Counted from the first letter of the stretch, positions 18,267 to 27,582 are shown. The stretch: DNA of 64,000 nt from Methanosarcina mazei S-6 (GCF_000970205.1 NZ_CP009512.1:372001-436000), one strand, 5' to 3'. Translations and numbers: made by a program. The notes: generated by a model from the letters alone, not told the origin.

Positions 18267-19207
18267 AGCAACTGGCCATAATTAGCGGAAAAGGCGGTTG
18301 TGGAAAGACCACACTTACAGCTGCCTTCTCTTCTCTGTCAGAAAATGCTGTACTTGCGGACTGCGATGTTGATGCATCTGATCTGCCTCTTATTCTTAAG
18401 CCTCAGGTAATTAAAAGAGAAGACTGTCTGGGCCTCGAGCTTGCTTCCATTGATCCCGATCTATGTACTGGTTGCGGTATCTGTCTTGAGATGTGCAGGT
18501 TCGGAGCGGTTAACGAAGATTTTACGATAAACCCGTATAGCTGCGAAGGTTGTGCAGTCTGTACTGTCGCCTGCCCGGAAAATGCGGTGTCTTTGATGCC
18601 GAGAGTTGCCGGGCAGGCATTTTCCTCCATGACCCGTTTCGGGCCCATGGCTCATGCAAAACTGGGAATCGGTGAGGAGGCGAGTGGAAAACTTGTGAAT
18701 ATGGTCAGAAAAAAGGCAGCAGAACTTGCAGACCAATATTGCTGCAAGCTCGTTATAATTGACGGCCCTCCAGGTACCGGCTGTCCGGTTATTGCTGCTA
18801 TTACCGGAACTGATCTTGTCCTTGTGCTCAGCGAACCAACGGTTTCCGGAATTCATGACCTGAAACGGGCAATAGAGCTCACCACACACTTCAAAATCCC
18901 AGCTGTCGCCTGCATTAACAGATATGATATTAACAAGAAAAAAAGCCTTGAAATTGCGGATTTTTGCAGGGACGCTGGAATTCCTCTCCTTGCCTGTTTA
19001 CCCTACTCTGATGTGACCACACAGGCAATGCTGATGGAAGAATCTGTAATAGAGTATGCTGCTCGCTCCAGGGATTCGGAGGCTATGAAGTTTGCAAATA
19101 TTGTCCGCAAGCTCTGGGCAGAGATTGAAACAGGGCTTTCAGAGTTTCCGGACAAAGATAAGTATTCAAAAGCCCTCGAGGTCAGGGAGTTCAAAACTCC
19201 GGAATGA
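18263..19207 (+). CDS. Second MinD-like ATPase with inserted 2[4Fe-4S] ferredoxin domain
   Basis: A 314-residue paralog of the preceding protein. Walker A is ISGKGGCGKTT, ADCDVDASDLP follows, and the inserted ferredoxin has CTGCGICLEMCRF and CEGCAVCTVACP. LVIIDGPPGTGCP is the Walker B region. The C terminus is extended by about 30 charged residues relative to the partner. The four-base overlap with the upstream gene argues for equal production of both subunits. Confidence 0.88.
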   Translation: MKQLAIISGKGGCGKTTLTAAFSSLSENAVLADCDVDASDLPLILKPQVIKREDCLGLELASIDPDLCTGCGICLEMCRFGAVNEDFTINPYSCEGCAVCTVACPENAVSLMPRVAGQAFSSMTRFGPMAHAKLGIGEEASGKLVNMVRKKAAELADQYCCKLVIIDGPPGTGCPVIAAITGTDLVLVLSEPTVSGIHDLKRAIELTTHFKIPAVACINRYDINKKKSLEIADFCRDAGIPLLACLPYSDVTTQAMLMEESVIEYAARSRDSEAMKFANIVRKLWAEIETGLSEFPDKDKYSKALEVREFKTPE

Positions 19208-19415
19208 TCATAGGCCAGAAGTTAGAAAGTTAAATAATATGGCAGTTGTTAATTAGTATGGTAATTTATTCTTTTAACATTGCTGTGAATATTATGGTTT
19301 AGAGGTAATTTTGTAACAGCAGGCAATTCTATAGTAGTAAGGATAGTTCTATAGTAGTTCAATAAGCAGTAAATTCGACGAGTAGTGGTTCACAAATAGT
19401 CGGTGAGGGAATAAC

Positions 19416-20111
19416 ATGGATTATACTCAGCTTGCAGAGAAACTGGTCAAGTACCTTGGCCTTAAATACGAACCGGTTGCAGTGAAAGTTATTAAGAAAG
19501 GAGAGCCGATGCCCGAAGGGTACAGCGAGCCCGATAAAAATCTCAGGCACTGCCAGTCCATTATGAAAGCCAGAAAAGGAGAGTCTTTTATAATTCCTGC
19601 TGATAAGCATGCCTGCGTGGTAGGAGCTTCAAGCCTGGGGATTATCCCTACACCTGAAAAGGTAGCTTCGGGGGAGTTCCATCATAACCTGGGGATGTTT
19701 GACAGCGTGGAAGCTGCAGCCGAAATGATAGGTAAACGCCCTAAGTTTGAGCCTGAAAGCAGGGTTGCAACCGTCGTAGGCCCTCTGAAAGATGCAAAAG
19801 TTGACCCTGACGTGGTTATTCTTGTAGACAGGCCGGAAACCATTTACTGGATTATTCCTGCAAGCACTTACCATAAAGGCGGAAGGGCTAACTTTAGCAG
19901 TGCGGCTTTCCAGGCAACCTGCGCCGATACAACCATCCTGCCAAACCTGACAGGAGAAATAAATATTTCTTTAGGCTGCTTCGGGTGCAGAAAAGCTACG
20001 GACATCGAAAATGATGAAATGCTTGTGGGCATTCCTTTCAATAAACTTGAAGAAATTGTTAACGTTCTTGAAAAGCTCTATGAAGGTCCTATGCCTAAGG
20101 CAAGGAAGTAA
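19416..20111 (+). CDS. DUF169 family protein
   Basis: A 231-residue protein matching DUF169: YTQLAEKLVKYLGLKYEPVAVKV, a central HACVVGASSLGIIPTPEKVASGEF block, and the C-terminal INISLGCFGCRKATDIENDEMLVGIP. Several conserved cysteines suggest metal or cluster binding. The function is unknown; the family is frequent in methanogens and other anaerobes. GGTGAGGG lies just upstream of the ATG. A short direct repeat, TTCTATAGTAGT, occurs twice in the upstream region (about 19327 and 19348). Confidence 0.82.
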   Translation: MDYTQLAEKLVKYLGLKYEPVAVKVIKKGEPMPEGYSEPDKNLRHCQSIMKARKGESFIIPADKHACVVGASSLGIIPTPEKVASGEFHHNLGMFDSVEAAAEMIGKRPKFEPESRVATVVGPLKDAKVDPDVVILVDRPETIYWIIPASTYHKGGRANFSSAAFQATCADTTILPNLTGEINISLGCFGCRKATDIENDEMLVGIPFNKLEEIVNVLEKLYEGPMPKARK

Positions 20112-20225
20112 ACTTCTTGAGACTTTAATTTTTCCTTATTTTTCAATGAGATTTTTTTCTTTTTTCATTGAGCTTTTTTAATCTGGTTTGCTCATCATAA
20201 GCTCTCCAGTATATTTCTTTATTTT

Positions 20226-20834
20226 ATGGAAATATTTATACCTGCAAAGTTTATTTATGATTGTAGTACCTATCGTGTTAAAGACCCCGGGAGAAAAAGT
20301 GTGCAGTGCGCGTTGTGCAGGAATAAGGAATGCCTGATAGGCAAAAACTGCTCTGTTATAAAATCGGGACTTGATTACAGCGGCGATAACCTTAAGTCAA
20401 TCCAGATTTCAGCCTGGCTTGAATCGGACCCTACCAAGAGAACAAAGCTAGAGGAAATTGCAATTTACTCGAAAAGGCTCGGGTACAGAAAGATAGGTAT
20501 CGCTTTCTGTATCGAACATGAAAGGGAAGCAAGGCTTGTTTACGACATCCTTTCAAGGTATTTCGATGTATTTTCAGTTTGCTGCAAGGTTTGCAGTATT
20601 GAAAAAGAAAGCCTGGATATCAGGAAAACCGTTGAATCGGAATTTGAGGCGGCCTGTAATCCCATAGGGCAGGCTCTTCTCCTTAATGATGACCGAACTG
20701 ACCTCAATATTATGCTCGGTCTTAAAACAGGTTATGACATTCTATTCGCAAAATATTCGGAAGCCCCTTCAATAACGCTTCCTCTTCTGGAACTTCCCTC
20801 TACTGGGGATTCCGAGATCGATTTTATAGAATAA
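20226..20834 (+). CDS. DUF1847 family cysteine-rich protein
   Basis: A 202-residue protein with an N-terminal cysteine cluster (CALCRNKECLIGKNC), a central LGYRKIGIAFCIEHEREARLV, a second cluster around VCCKVCSIEK, and the family signature CNPIGQALLLN...LNIMLGLKTGYDILF. DUF1847 proteins are presumed metal binding; no function is established. It lies 15 bases upstream of the left end of the truncated IS66 element. Confidence 0.8.
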   Translation: MEIFIPAKFIYDCSTYRVKDPGRKSVQCALCRNKECLIGKNCSVIKSGLDYSGDNLKSIQISAWLESDPTKRTKLEEIAIYSKRLGYRKIGIAFCIEHEREARLVYDILSRYFDVFSVCCKVCSIEKESLDIRKTVESEFEAACNPIGQALLLNDDRTDLNIMLGLKTGYDILFAKYSEAPSITLPLLELPSTGDSEIDFIE

Positions 20835-20848
20835 AATTTAAATCTGGT

Positions 20849-21321
20849 GTAACTATTCAGGTAGAGCCTTTGAAAGGCTACAATTTTTCCTCTTTTCGAG
20901 GAAAAATTGCATATAAATTGAATCCTATTTCCTTTCGTTATTATGCTTACACGTGAAGAGATTCTTATCATTTATGACGCTGGTCCTGAAGCTGTAATTT
21001 CTGTAATCCAGAGGCTTGAGACTATCATAGAAGAACAATCTATTCGTATTGCTGAACTCGAAGAACGTGTAAAGGTATTAGAATCTCGTTTAAACCAAAA
21101 CAGTCGTAACAGCAGTCGCCCTCCTTCTACTGATTTTTTTATCAAGGAGAAACCTAACCCCAAGAGTCTCCGTAAAAAGAGTGGCAAAAAACCTGGAGGT
21201 CAAGATGGTCATCCAGGAACAACTCTTGAAATGGTTGATCATCCTGAGTAGGTAATAGAACATTCTTTGAGTTGCTGCAAAGAATGTGGCCATACTCTTG
21301 AGAATGTTGAAGTTGAAGCCT
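20849..21321 (+). mobile_element. Truncated IS66-family element (left end only)
   Basis: The left terminal repeat GTAACTATTCAG at 20849-20860 is identical to the left end of the complete IS66 element at 51114-52642. The leader carries the same two hairpins. Homology continues through the first part of the transposase and stops at about 21321, after codons for VEVEAY. The rest, including the catalytic domain and right end, is missing, so it cannot move by itself. Confidence 0.85.
20943..21321 (+). pseudogene. IS66 transposase fragment with in-frame TAG
   Basis: Codes for about 102 residues of a transposase N-terminal domain (coiled coil, then LNQNSRNSSRPPSTDFF and KKPGGQDGHPGTT), then TAG at 21249-21251. 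The frame continues beyond the TAG with VIEHSLSCCKECGHTLENVE, exactly as in the complete copy, before homology ends. The amber codon therefore sits at the same place in both diverged copies. The fragment is dead because the DDE region is absent. Confidence 0.85.
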
Positions 21322-21357
21322 ATTTTTATTTGCGATGCTAAAACACCGGAGAAATAC

Positions 21358-21810
21358 ATGCCAGAAAAATCTACATCTAAATTGGAAACTGATTCTGAAC
21401 GCGACTCTGAACTCCTGAAAATCAGGGCACATCACCTCTGCTGCATCCAGGGATTCCAGGGATATGGATATAGTCCTGCATTTGTTGCCAATATGCGGGC
21501 TGTGATTTCGGATCTGGAATCTCTCCCTTCCAGGCCTCTTAAGCTTGTGACAGAATGTGATGCAATCTGCGTTTCCTGCCCGAGCAAAAGGGAGTGTACT
21601 ATTCAGGAATCTATCCTCTCCCGCAGGATTAGACAGATGGATCTTGTTGTCCTGGATAAATTAAAAATAGAGGATGGAAGCGTTATAAATGCAGATGAAG
21701 CTTTCGGGCTCATAAATTCCAGAATTAACAGTTCTTCGGATGTTGAAGAGGTCTGCGGAACCTGCAAGTGGAGGCAAAAATGCCTCTGGTATATGCAGGC
21801 AGGCAAATAA
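21358..21810 (+). CDS. DUF1284 family protein
   Basis: About 150 residues. After a charged N terminus comes KIRAHHLCCIQGFQGYGYSP, then FVANMRAVI, and a cysteine-rich segment (CDAICVSCPSKRECTI and later CGTCKWRQKC), matching DUF1284, a presumed iron-sulfur or metal-binding family of unknown function. The ATG at 21358 has GGAG upstream. It begins only 36 bases after the broken end of the IS66 remnant, so its native promoter was probably lost or replaced. Confidence 0.82.
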   Translation: MPEKSTSKLETDSERDSELLKIRAHHLCCIQGFQGYGYSPAFVANMRAVISDLESLPSRPLKLVTECDAICVSCPSKRECTIQESILSRRIRQMDLVVLDKLKIEDGSVINADEAFGLINSRINSSSDVEEVCGTCKWRQKCLWYMQAGK

Positions 21811-21853
21811 AAGCCGGCAGGAAAATGTTTTCTGCAGTTTCATATCCTGCAGT

Positions 21854-22756
21854 TCAACTTAAACCTGCACTGATCTCATATATTTTTGCTAAAAACTCGA
21901 TGTTCTGAACCGCATTCTGTTCTATGCCCAGCTGGTCCGGAGAAAAGCCGAGAGCGAGGCCGAGAAGCTGAGAATAATGAAGGACCGGAATGGAATAGTC
22001 TGTTCCGAATTTTTCATTGACAGCAATCTGCCCTCTGTCAAACTGAAGGTGACAGAACGGGCAGGCATTGACTATGCAGTCCACTCCTGCTTTACAGATA
22101 CAGTCAAGTTTATGTTCGAGCATTTCCAGGGATTCGTCAGCATACCCTGAACGTACTCCTCCTCCTGCACCGCAGCACATCATTTTGTCGGTATAGTCCA
22201 CACTCTTCGCGCCAGTGGCTTCAACCAGCTCATCAAAGAATACCGGTGACTCCGTATCTCCTAGATTCCTGTCCTTCGAGGGCTTTATCAGGTGGCATCC
22301 GTAATGCAGGGCTACTTTCAGGTCGAGGGGAGTTGTAATATACTCTTTAAGTTTTTCGGGTCCGAATTCTTTGTATAAAAACTCGATTATGTGCCTTATC
22401 TCTGATGTTCCCCTGAATTCCATACCTATTTCTTTAAGACAGCTATTTGTGCAGGCTTTCATTTCAGGGTCTTTTTTAAGTTCCATATTGGCGTCTGCCA
22501 GTGACCCATAGCAGCCATTGCAAACTGTCAGGACATCTCTCTCCATCCTTTCCGAAAGAACAATATTCCGGCTTGCAAGGGCGAGCCAGGTTGCTTTATC
22601 AAAAGACTTGAACACTCCAGGGGCAGGGCAGCATGACGCTCCCGGCAGGTCACATGCATCGATTTCAAGCCTCTGCAGGCAGAGTTTGGTTGCTTTTTCA
22701 ATTCCGGGATAGCGGTTGGGTACGATACAGCCAAGGAATAGCGATAATTTGTTCAT
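21854..22756 (-). CDS. hdrB: Heterodisulfide reductase subunit B (soluble HdrB)
   Basis: About 300 residues with two CCG domains: LFLGCIVPNRYPG...PGASCCPAPG near the N terminus and YGCHLIKP...MMCCGAGGGVRSG...ACPFCHLQFD in the second half. HdrB binds the noncubane [4Fe-4S] clusters that reduce the CoM-S-S-CoB heterodisulfide. The ATG at 22756 has AAGGAGG eight bases upstream and is preferred to the one at 22792. It lies 13 bases after hdrC. No hdrA is adjacent, as in the separate hdrC2B2 pair known from Methanosarcina acetivorans. Confidence 0.92.
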   Translation of the reverse strand: MNKLSLFLGCIVPNRYPGIEKATKLCLQRLEIDACDLPGASCCPAPGVFKSFDKATWLALASRNIVLSERMERDVLTVCNGCYGSLADANMELKKDPEMKACTNSCLKEIGMEFRGTSEIRHIIEFLYKEFGPEKLKEYITTPLDLKVALHYGCHLIKPSKDRNLGDTESPVFFDELVEATGAKSVDYTDKMMCCGAGGGVRSGYADESLEMLEHKLDCICKAGVDCIVNACPFCHLQFDRGQIAVNEKFGTDYSIPVLHYSQLLGLALGFSPDQLGIEQNAVQNIEFLAKIYEISAGLS

Positions 22757-22769
22757 TACTTCTGCCTCC

Positions 22770-23255
22770 TTACTTTTCAGCTGCCAGTTCATCGAATTTG
22801 CAGGTTTTGAGGAGAGCCTTCAGTTCCTCAAGAGCTTCAGGATACTTCTGGACAGTTTCAGGTATGGGGTCCAGCCCGAGTTCCTCTCTCTTTTTCTTTG
22901 TCTCTTCGTCAAGGGGGACTGCGTGTCCGCATTCAAGCACCAATTCCGAGACGCGGCGGTGTTCAGGGCGCATAAATCCCTTTCTTACTGCCAGCCTCCT
23001 GAGCTCAAGAAGGGCATCTGTGATAGGTATTCCGCGCGGGCAGCGCTCCTGGCAGGTGTAGCAGGTTGTACAGAGCCAGAGGGCATCATCTGACAGAACA
23101 GTAGCTCTGTTCTTGCGTGCGTCCCGAATTATTCTTCGGGTATTAAGCCCGGTATGCCGTCCCGAAGGGCAGCTTCCTGTGCATGTGCCGCAATGCATGC
23201 AGGAAAGCACGTCCAGTCCCGCAGCCTTTAACACTTTTAGCAGTTCTTCGCTCAT
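22770..23255 (-). CDS. hdrC: Heterodisulfide reductase subunit C (soluble HdrC)
   Basis: A 161-residue protein with two [4Fe-4S] motifs: Cys19/22/25/29 (CMHCGTCTGSCP) and Cys62/65/68/72 (CTTCYTCQERCP). It relays electrons between HdrA and HdrB in the cytoplasmic heterodisulfide reductase. It starts at ATG 23255 and is followed closely by hdrB. Together with the F420:NADP oxidoreductase gene further upstream it marks cytoplasmic electron metabolism. Confidence 0.92.
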   Translation of the reverse strand: MSEELLKVLKAAGLDVLSCMHCGTCTGSCPSGRHTGLNTRRIIRDARKNRATVLSDDALWLCTTCYTCQERCPRGIPITDALLELRRLAVRKGFMRPEHRRVSELVLECGHAVPLDEETKKKREELGLDPIPETVQKYPEALEELKALLKTCKFDELAAEK

Positions 23256-23811
23256 ACAGATTCACTGTCTGGTTTTCGATTGATTTTTTCCTTTTTAAAA
23301 AATAAGTGTAACCGAAAGAAGCAGGTAAGGAAGAAACTCTGCAGCCAGATCCTGATACTGACGGGCAGGTTTCTAATTTCAAAATGATGATTACTTCCAG
23401 AGGAAGCTTTTAGAATTTTTTCAGTTCTATTTTCCTTTCAGAAGGATTTTTAGAATTTTTTCAGTCCTATTATATTCGTATTACTCTTATGATATTTAAC
23501 ATGAGCTAAATTTATCCGGGATTAAAATCAGGAAAAAGAATTTTTAAGTTCCACATACGCATCGGAGGATCATTAAAAACAATACACCTGATTCCTTCAG
23601 GGATGAAACTAAGCGTATTTCTGGCTTTACTTTTCCACGGTTTATGTCCTGAGAAATTATTTTGTTTTTTCGCTCCAGAGTATTTATCCCAATTTATATG
23701 CCCTATCTCATATAAGAGAAATTTTTTGAGTAAGCCCTTCACCCTTTAATTCCTTTTTCGGCAAACTTCATTCCTTATATACGTTTTCCCTGACATTTTT
23801 GCCTGGATTGT
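23256..23811. other. Upstream region of hdrCB with a direct repeat
   Basis: About 555 AT-rich bases. A direct repeat of TTTTTAGAATTTTTTCAGT-type sequence occurs at about 23408 and 23449. Weak open frames on both strands here have no binding site or family resemblance. The promoter of hdrCB should lie in this stretch. Confidence 0.4.
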
Positions 23812-24519
23812 TCAGGAGAAATTTATTCCGAGGTCTTTAAGCCCGTTCAATTTCGCCAGATTTATAAGTAGCGGGGTCAGGGATTCCATGGTAGCTGCCT
23901 GCTTAAGGGGGCCTCCATCAAGGGGTTTGAGGCATCCCATATGCCGTGTAAGCTCCATGACCAGTTTCTTTGCCTCTTCGTCATCGCTGCAAACAAGTGC
24001 GTCGTGCACTGCTTTGCATTTAACAACATCCTTGAGTTTTCCTGCAGGAATATTATGGAAGGCTGCAACAACTTTCGTGGTCTCCGGGACATTTTTCTGG
24101 ATTGCAAGAGCTGCCGAACCCTCTGCAGGAGGCCTGTACGCCATAAAGCTACCTTCTTTCACCATTGGGACTACCGGAGAAATAACTATTTTATTCTCAA
24201 GTGTCTCTTTTATTTCTTCCAGAAGAGGAAGAACATGGTCAAAACGGATCGTGAGTATTGCCATTTCGGCTGCTTTTGCAGCTTCAAAGTTATTCATTCC
24301 GGTAATCTTTATGCCGGACGTATCGAACCCGCAGTTCTCAAGTTCTGATAACGCTTTTTTTGCAGCTTCTTCTGCAGTTTCCAGAGATCTGGATCCAATA
24401 ATTATCTCATTCTTCACACCTTCAGGCATAAGGTTTTGAAGGGCAAGTCTCAGTACCATTCCTTCTCCTATATTGCCGGTTCCTCCTAGAACAGCTATTT
24501 TTAGCTTTTCAGAATTCAA
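23812..24519 (-). CDS. fno: F420H2:NADP+ oxidoreductase
   Basis: A 235-residue dinucleotide-binding protein: AVLGGTGNIGEGMVLRLAL at residues 9-27 is the NADP-binding loop, GSRS follows as the phosphate-binding arginine region, and later AFHNIPAGKL and the C-terminal LDGGPLKQAATMES complete the Fno/NpdG pattern. It transfers hydride between F420 and NADP in the cytoplasm. It is divergent from the secreted peptidase gene. Confidence 0.92.
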   Translation of the reverse strand: MNSEKLKIAVLGGTGNIGEGMVLRLALQNLMPEGVKNEIIIGSRSLETAEEAAKKALSELENCGFDTSGIKITGMNNFEAAKAAEMAILTIRFDHVLPLLEEIKETLENKIVISPVVPMVKEGSFMAYRPPAEGSAALAIQKNVPETTKVVAAFHNIPAGKLKDVVKCKAVHDALVCSDDEEAKKLVMELTRHMGCLKPLDGGPLKQAATMESLTPLLINLAKLNGLKDLGINFS

Positions 24520-24866
24520 TTGAACAGGACCTCCAGTTTGCTATGTCTTCCCATAACATATGTCAGGAAGTTAATATATCTTCTGTCTTAAATCATATGA
24601 TTATAATACTTAATGTTATATAGGAATTATTTCATTAAGTTATTCTATTTTTTCCAGGATTTTCTTTAATTATCTCTGCCTTATGCTATTCTTTATTTTT
24701 TGATTTTGAATATTCTTTTTCTAATAGTTAATGGAAATATTTATAATGTTTCTCGTTATATGTTAAAATAAATTAATTCTGTCGATGGGTTGTTTCAGGA
24801 ATTACTTCACATATACCTGTATCCTGTCTACAGTCCTGACCTGCTACATAAGCAACATCGGGGGTA
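24520..24866. other. Divergent promoter region of fno and the secreted peptidase
   Basis: About 350 AT-rich bases containing TATA-like stretches, for example ATTTATAATG near 24738. No gene or repeat was recognised. Confidence 0.4.
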
Positions 24867-26690
24867 GTGTATCTGGGGAGTTACACCGCAAAAATACTTT
24901 ATTTATTAACGCTGGCTACGGTATTTACATGTCTACTTTTTTCTACCAGTTTTGTAGTGCATGGAGAGGGAGGGTCTTCAGGATCTGAACAGGAAACTTC
25001 TGATTCACTGCCTCAAGAAAACGTTTTATCTAATAAAGAGATCTCATACTCTGTCTCGTCTATTTTGAAACAGACTGATCACGATTCGAGAATAACTTCT
25101 AAAAAAACAATTGAAAATAAAAAAGAAACTGAAGAAGCCTTGGAAGCATATGTTCAGCTCTTTCCCGGTACAGGTGCAGAAGTCCTGGCTCCTCTTTCCG
25201 AGCTTAAAGAATGGGACGAAGATTCCAGTATAGCTGCAGTCTGCGTTAAACCGGGATCAATTGAAGAGCTCTACTCTCTTGAAGGCGTGCGTTCTGTCGA
25301 GCTGGCTGTTCCTCCCGTTATCAGAAAAATTGAGAGGGGAGATAAAGAGTCTCTTTCTTCATGGAGCTTCTGGAAACAGGGCGGTATAAGTGGAACCGGA
25401 ATTAAAATAGGGATAATTTCCGATGGAGTAGAAGACATCTCTGAAGCTGATAGATCGGGAGCCCTTCCTGAAAGCGTGCATGTCCTTTCTCCGGGAAAAG
25501 GAACTGAAGGGACTGTAATACTCGAAGTAGTCCATAAGGTGTCTCCGGGTGCAGAACTTTACTTCCACAGCGCAGGAAACAACAAGCTTGAATTTAACAG
25601 GGCAATTGACGCTCTTATCGCCGAAGGCTGCCAGATTATCTGCGATGACGTTGGCTGGCCTGACGAACCTTTTTTTGAAGATGGTATTGTAGCTTCTCAT
25701 GTCAGAGAGGTTATTGAAAGACAGGATATTCTTTATGTGAGCGCAGCAGGCAACGATGCAGGGCGTCATTATCAGGGAATGTTTTTTGACAATGGGTCAG
25801 GCTGGCATGATTTCAGCTCAGGGACCAGTGATTCCAGAAATATTTATATGGACGTACCTCAGGGAGAAAAAATAACTGTAGTTCTTCAGTGGAATGACCC
25901 CTGGAACTGCTCCGAAAACGACTATGACCTCTATCTGTGTGACCGCTGCAGCGGGGAAGAACTGGATGCAAGTGAAAAGGTTCAGGGCGGCACAGAAAAA
26001 CCTCTCGAATACATTCAGTACACCAATATGGAAGACACCATAAAAAAAGTGAACATTTCAGTTAAAAAACACTGCGGGCAGGACAGGATGCTGGAGATTT
26101 ATATTTACGGAAACTCTTCAGTAAAGATCCATCCGGATAATCTGGTTGAGGAGGACTCTGTATTCGGGCACCCTGCCGTCCAGGATGTTATCTGTGTTGG
26201 AGCGGTTGATTCTGGAAATTTGCAGAAAAGCATAGCGTCATACTCCTCTCGCGGTCCTGTAAGCATTTACTACCCTGAGTACGAGTTAAGGAACAAGATA
26301 GACCTTAGCGGGCCCGGGAGTGTGAGAGTTTCAGGCACAAACGGGAAGGGAAGCCTTTTTGCAGGTACAAGTGCTTCTGCTCCATCCGTAGCGGGAATCG
26401 GGGCTCTTGTCTGGAGCATGTGCCCTGAAAAAAACAGCAGTGAAATACGCGAGATCCTGTGTTTTTCAGCCGAAGACCTTGGAGATCCGGGTTATGATAC
26501 CGTTTTCGGGCACGGCTCTGTCAATAGCAACACAGCTCATTCTCTAAAAAAACTTTACGCAGATTCCAGCTTATCATCGAAAACATATGGAGTCTCATCT
26601 GCAGAAACAAGAGGAACATTTTCACTGAAAAATTCCATACCCTTTGAACAGCTCTGCTCTCTCGCAAAATTGTCTTCGAGAGACAGGTAA
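24867..26690 (+). CDS. Secreted subtilisin/sedolisin-like serine peptidase
   Basis: A 607-residue protein. GTG start at 24867 after GGGG; residues 8-33 are a signal peptide or membrane anchor. The catalytic domain begins near 170: SDGVED (Asp186), TEGTVILEVVHKVSPGAEL (Glu214 where subtilisins have His), CDDVGWPDEPFF, SAAGND (Asn296) and GTSASAPSVAG (Ser502). Glu instead of His recalls the Ser-Glu-Asp triad of S53 sedolisins; related S8/S53 proteins are common in bacteria and archaea. A beta-rich insert (about 310-425) separates the Asn and Ser blocks. It lacks a clear C-terminal anchor. Confidence 0.82.
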   Translation: MYLGSYTAKILYLLTLATVFTCLLFSTSFVVHGEGGSSGSEQETSDSLPQENVLSNKEISYSVSSILKQTDHDSRITSKKTIENKKETEEALEAYVQLFPGTGAEVLAPLSELKEWDEDSSIAAVCVKPGSIEELYSLEGVRSVELAVPPVIRKIERGDKESLSSWSFWKQGGISGTGIKIGIISDGVEDISEADRSGALPESVHVLSPGKGTEGTVILEVVHKVSPGAELYFHSAGNNKLEFNRAIDALIAEGCQIICDDVGWPDEPFFEDGIVASHVREVIERQDILYVSAAGNDAGRHYQGMFFDNGSGWHDFSSGTSDSRNIYMDVPQGEKITVVLQWNDPWNCSENDYDLYLCDRCSGEELDASEKVQGGTEKPLEYIQYTNMEDTIKKVNISVKKHCGQDRMLEIYIYGNSSVKIHPDNLVEEDSVFGHPAVQDVICVGAVDSGNLQKSIASYSSRGPVSIYYPEYELRNKIDLSGPGSVRVSGTNGKGSLFAGTSASAPSVAGIGALVWSMCPEKNSSEIREILCFSAEDLGDPGYDTVFGHGSVNSNTAHSLKKLYADSSLSSKTYGVSSAETRGTFSLKNSIPFEQLCSLAKLSSRDR

Positions 26691-26778
26691 AGGGACTTCT
26701 CAGGCGAAAAGGCAGTTTACCGATCCCAGGGGTGAATTTCCTGCCGGGATTCATTCTCAGGTTCATTCAGCAAGATTT

Positions 26779-27318
26779 TCACTCCAAAAGTAAGATCCCC
26801 ACACATGAAACCCTGTCAGGCCTGCAAAACTCAAGCATAACTCCTGCTTCTTCCATTGTTTTCTGGACATTTATCCCAACAGCTTCGGGTGCAAAGCGCC
26901 TCATTTCAGGTTTTACACATTTTTCAAGGTTACAGGTCTCACATTCATTGCAGGAGCCTGGCCTGAGAAGATGTGCAAAAGTAAATCCTTCCCTGAAAGC
27001 TTCCTGCTCAAGCTCGAACATCTTATGAAATGAATCCTTCCGAAGCCCTGACCACGCTTCAAGAACGTCCTGAATCCCTGACGTATCCAACTCTTCTACA
27101 AGGAGAAGTGCACTGCTGTATTCCCTTATAACCTTCCTGAATTCATCAACTGACATGATGTGTGGAGGGCAACTCAACCTTTTGCCATAACCTCTGCATC
27201 CGTAAGCACATTTAAGAGCAATCCGGTTCTCAACCGGAATATCTCCTGCCTTCATGAAATAAGCCTTAATTCCTATTTCCGATGCTTTTTTAACAAGGTC
27301 TTCATATTTCCCGAGCAT
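26779..27318 (-). CDS. DUF2284 metal-binding protein
   Basis: A 179-residue protein with conserved cysteines: LKCAYGCRGYGKRLSCPPHI near residue 35-55 and LLRPGSCNECETCNLEKCVKPEMRRFAPEAVGIN toward the C terminus, the signature of DUF2284. Presumed Fe-S or metal binding; function unknown. The ATG at 27318 follows GGGAAATATG-type sequence. It is convergent with the secreted peptidase and divergent from the M24 peptidase gene. Confidence 0.82.
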   Translation of the reverse strand: MLGKYEDLVKKASEIGIKAYFMKAGDIPVENRIALKCAYGCRGYGKRLSCPPHIMSVDEFRKVIREYSSALLLVEELDTSGIQDVLEAWSGLRKDSFHKMFELEQEAFREGFTFAHLLRPGSCNECETCNLEKCVKPEMRRFAPEAVGINVQKTMEEAGVMLEFCRPDRVSCVGILLLE

Positions 27319-27582
27319 AATAACCCCTTCTAAGAGCTTTATCTATTTTGTTTTTGTTTATTTCTCTTATTATTTCCCTTTAATTCGTTTTTCTTCTAAT
27401 TATTTTTTCTGTTTTGAAAAAATAGGGGTATGCGCAATGTGAGTTTTTTCATCTCTAATTATTATTCTGATAAAATAATAACAACCTGTACATCTTTGTA
27501 CTTTATACCTTGGTTTTATTTGGTTCTTCTTACGGGTTACACTTCTATAATTGTTAGCATATAACTTAGTAAAGGGATCTGC

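Noticed and set aside
23512-23742. 76-codon minus-strand frame upstream of hdrCB
   Set aside because: No binding site, and its composition follows the AT-rich background.
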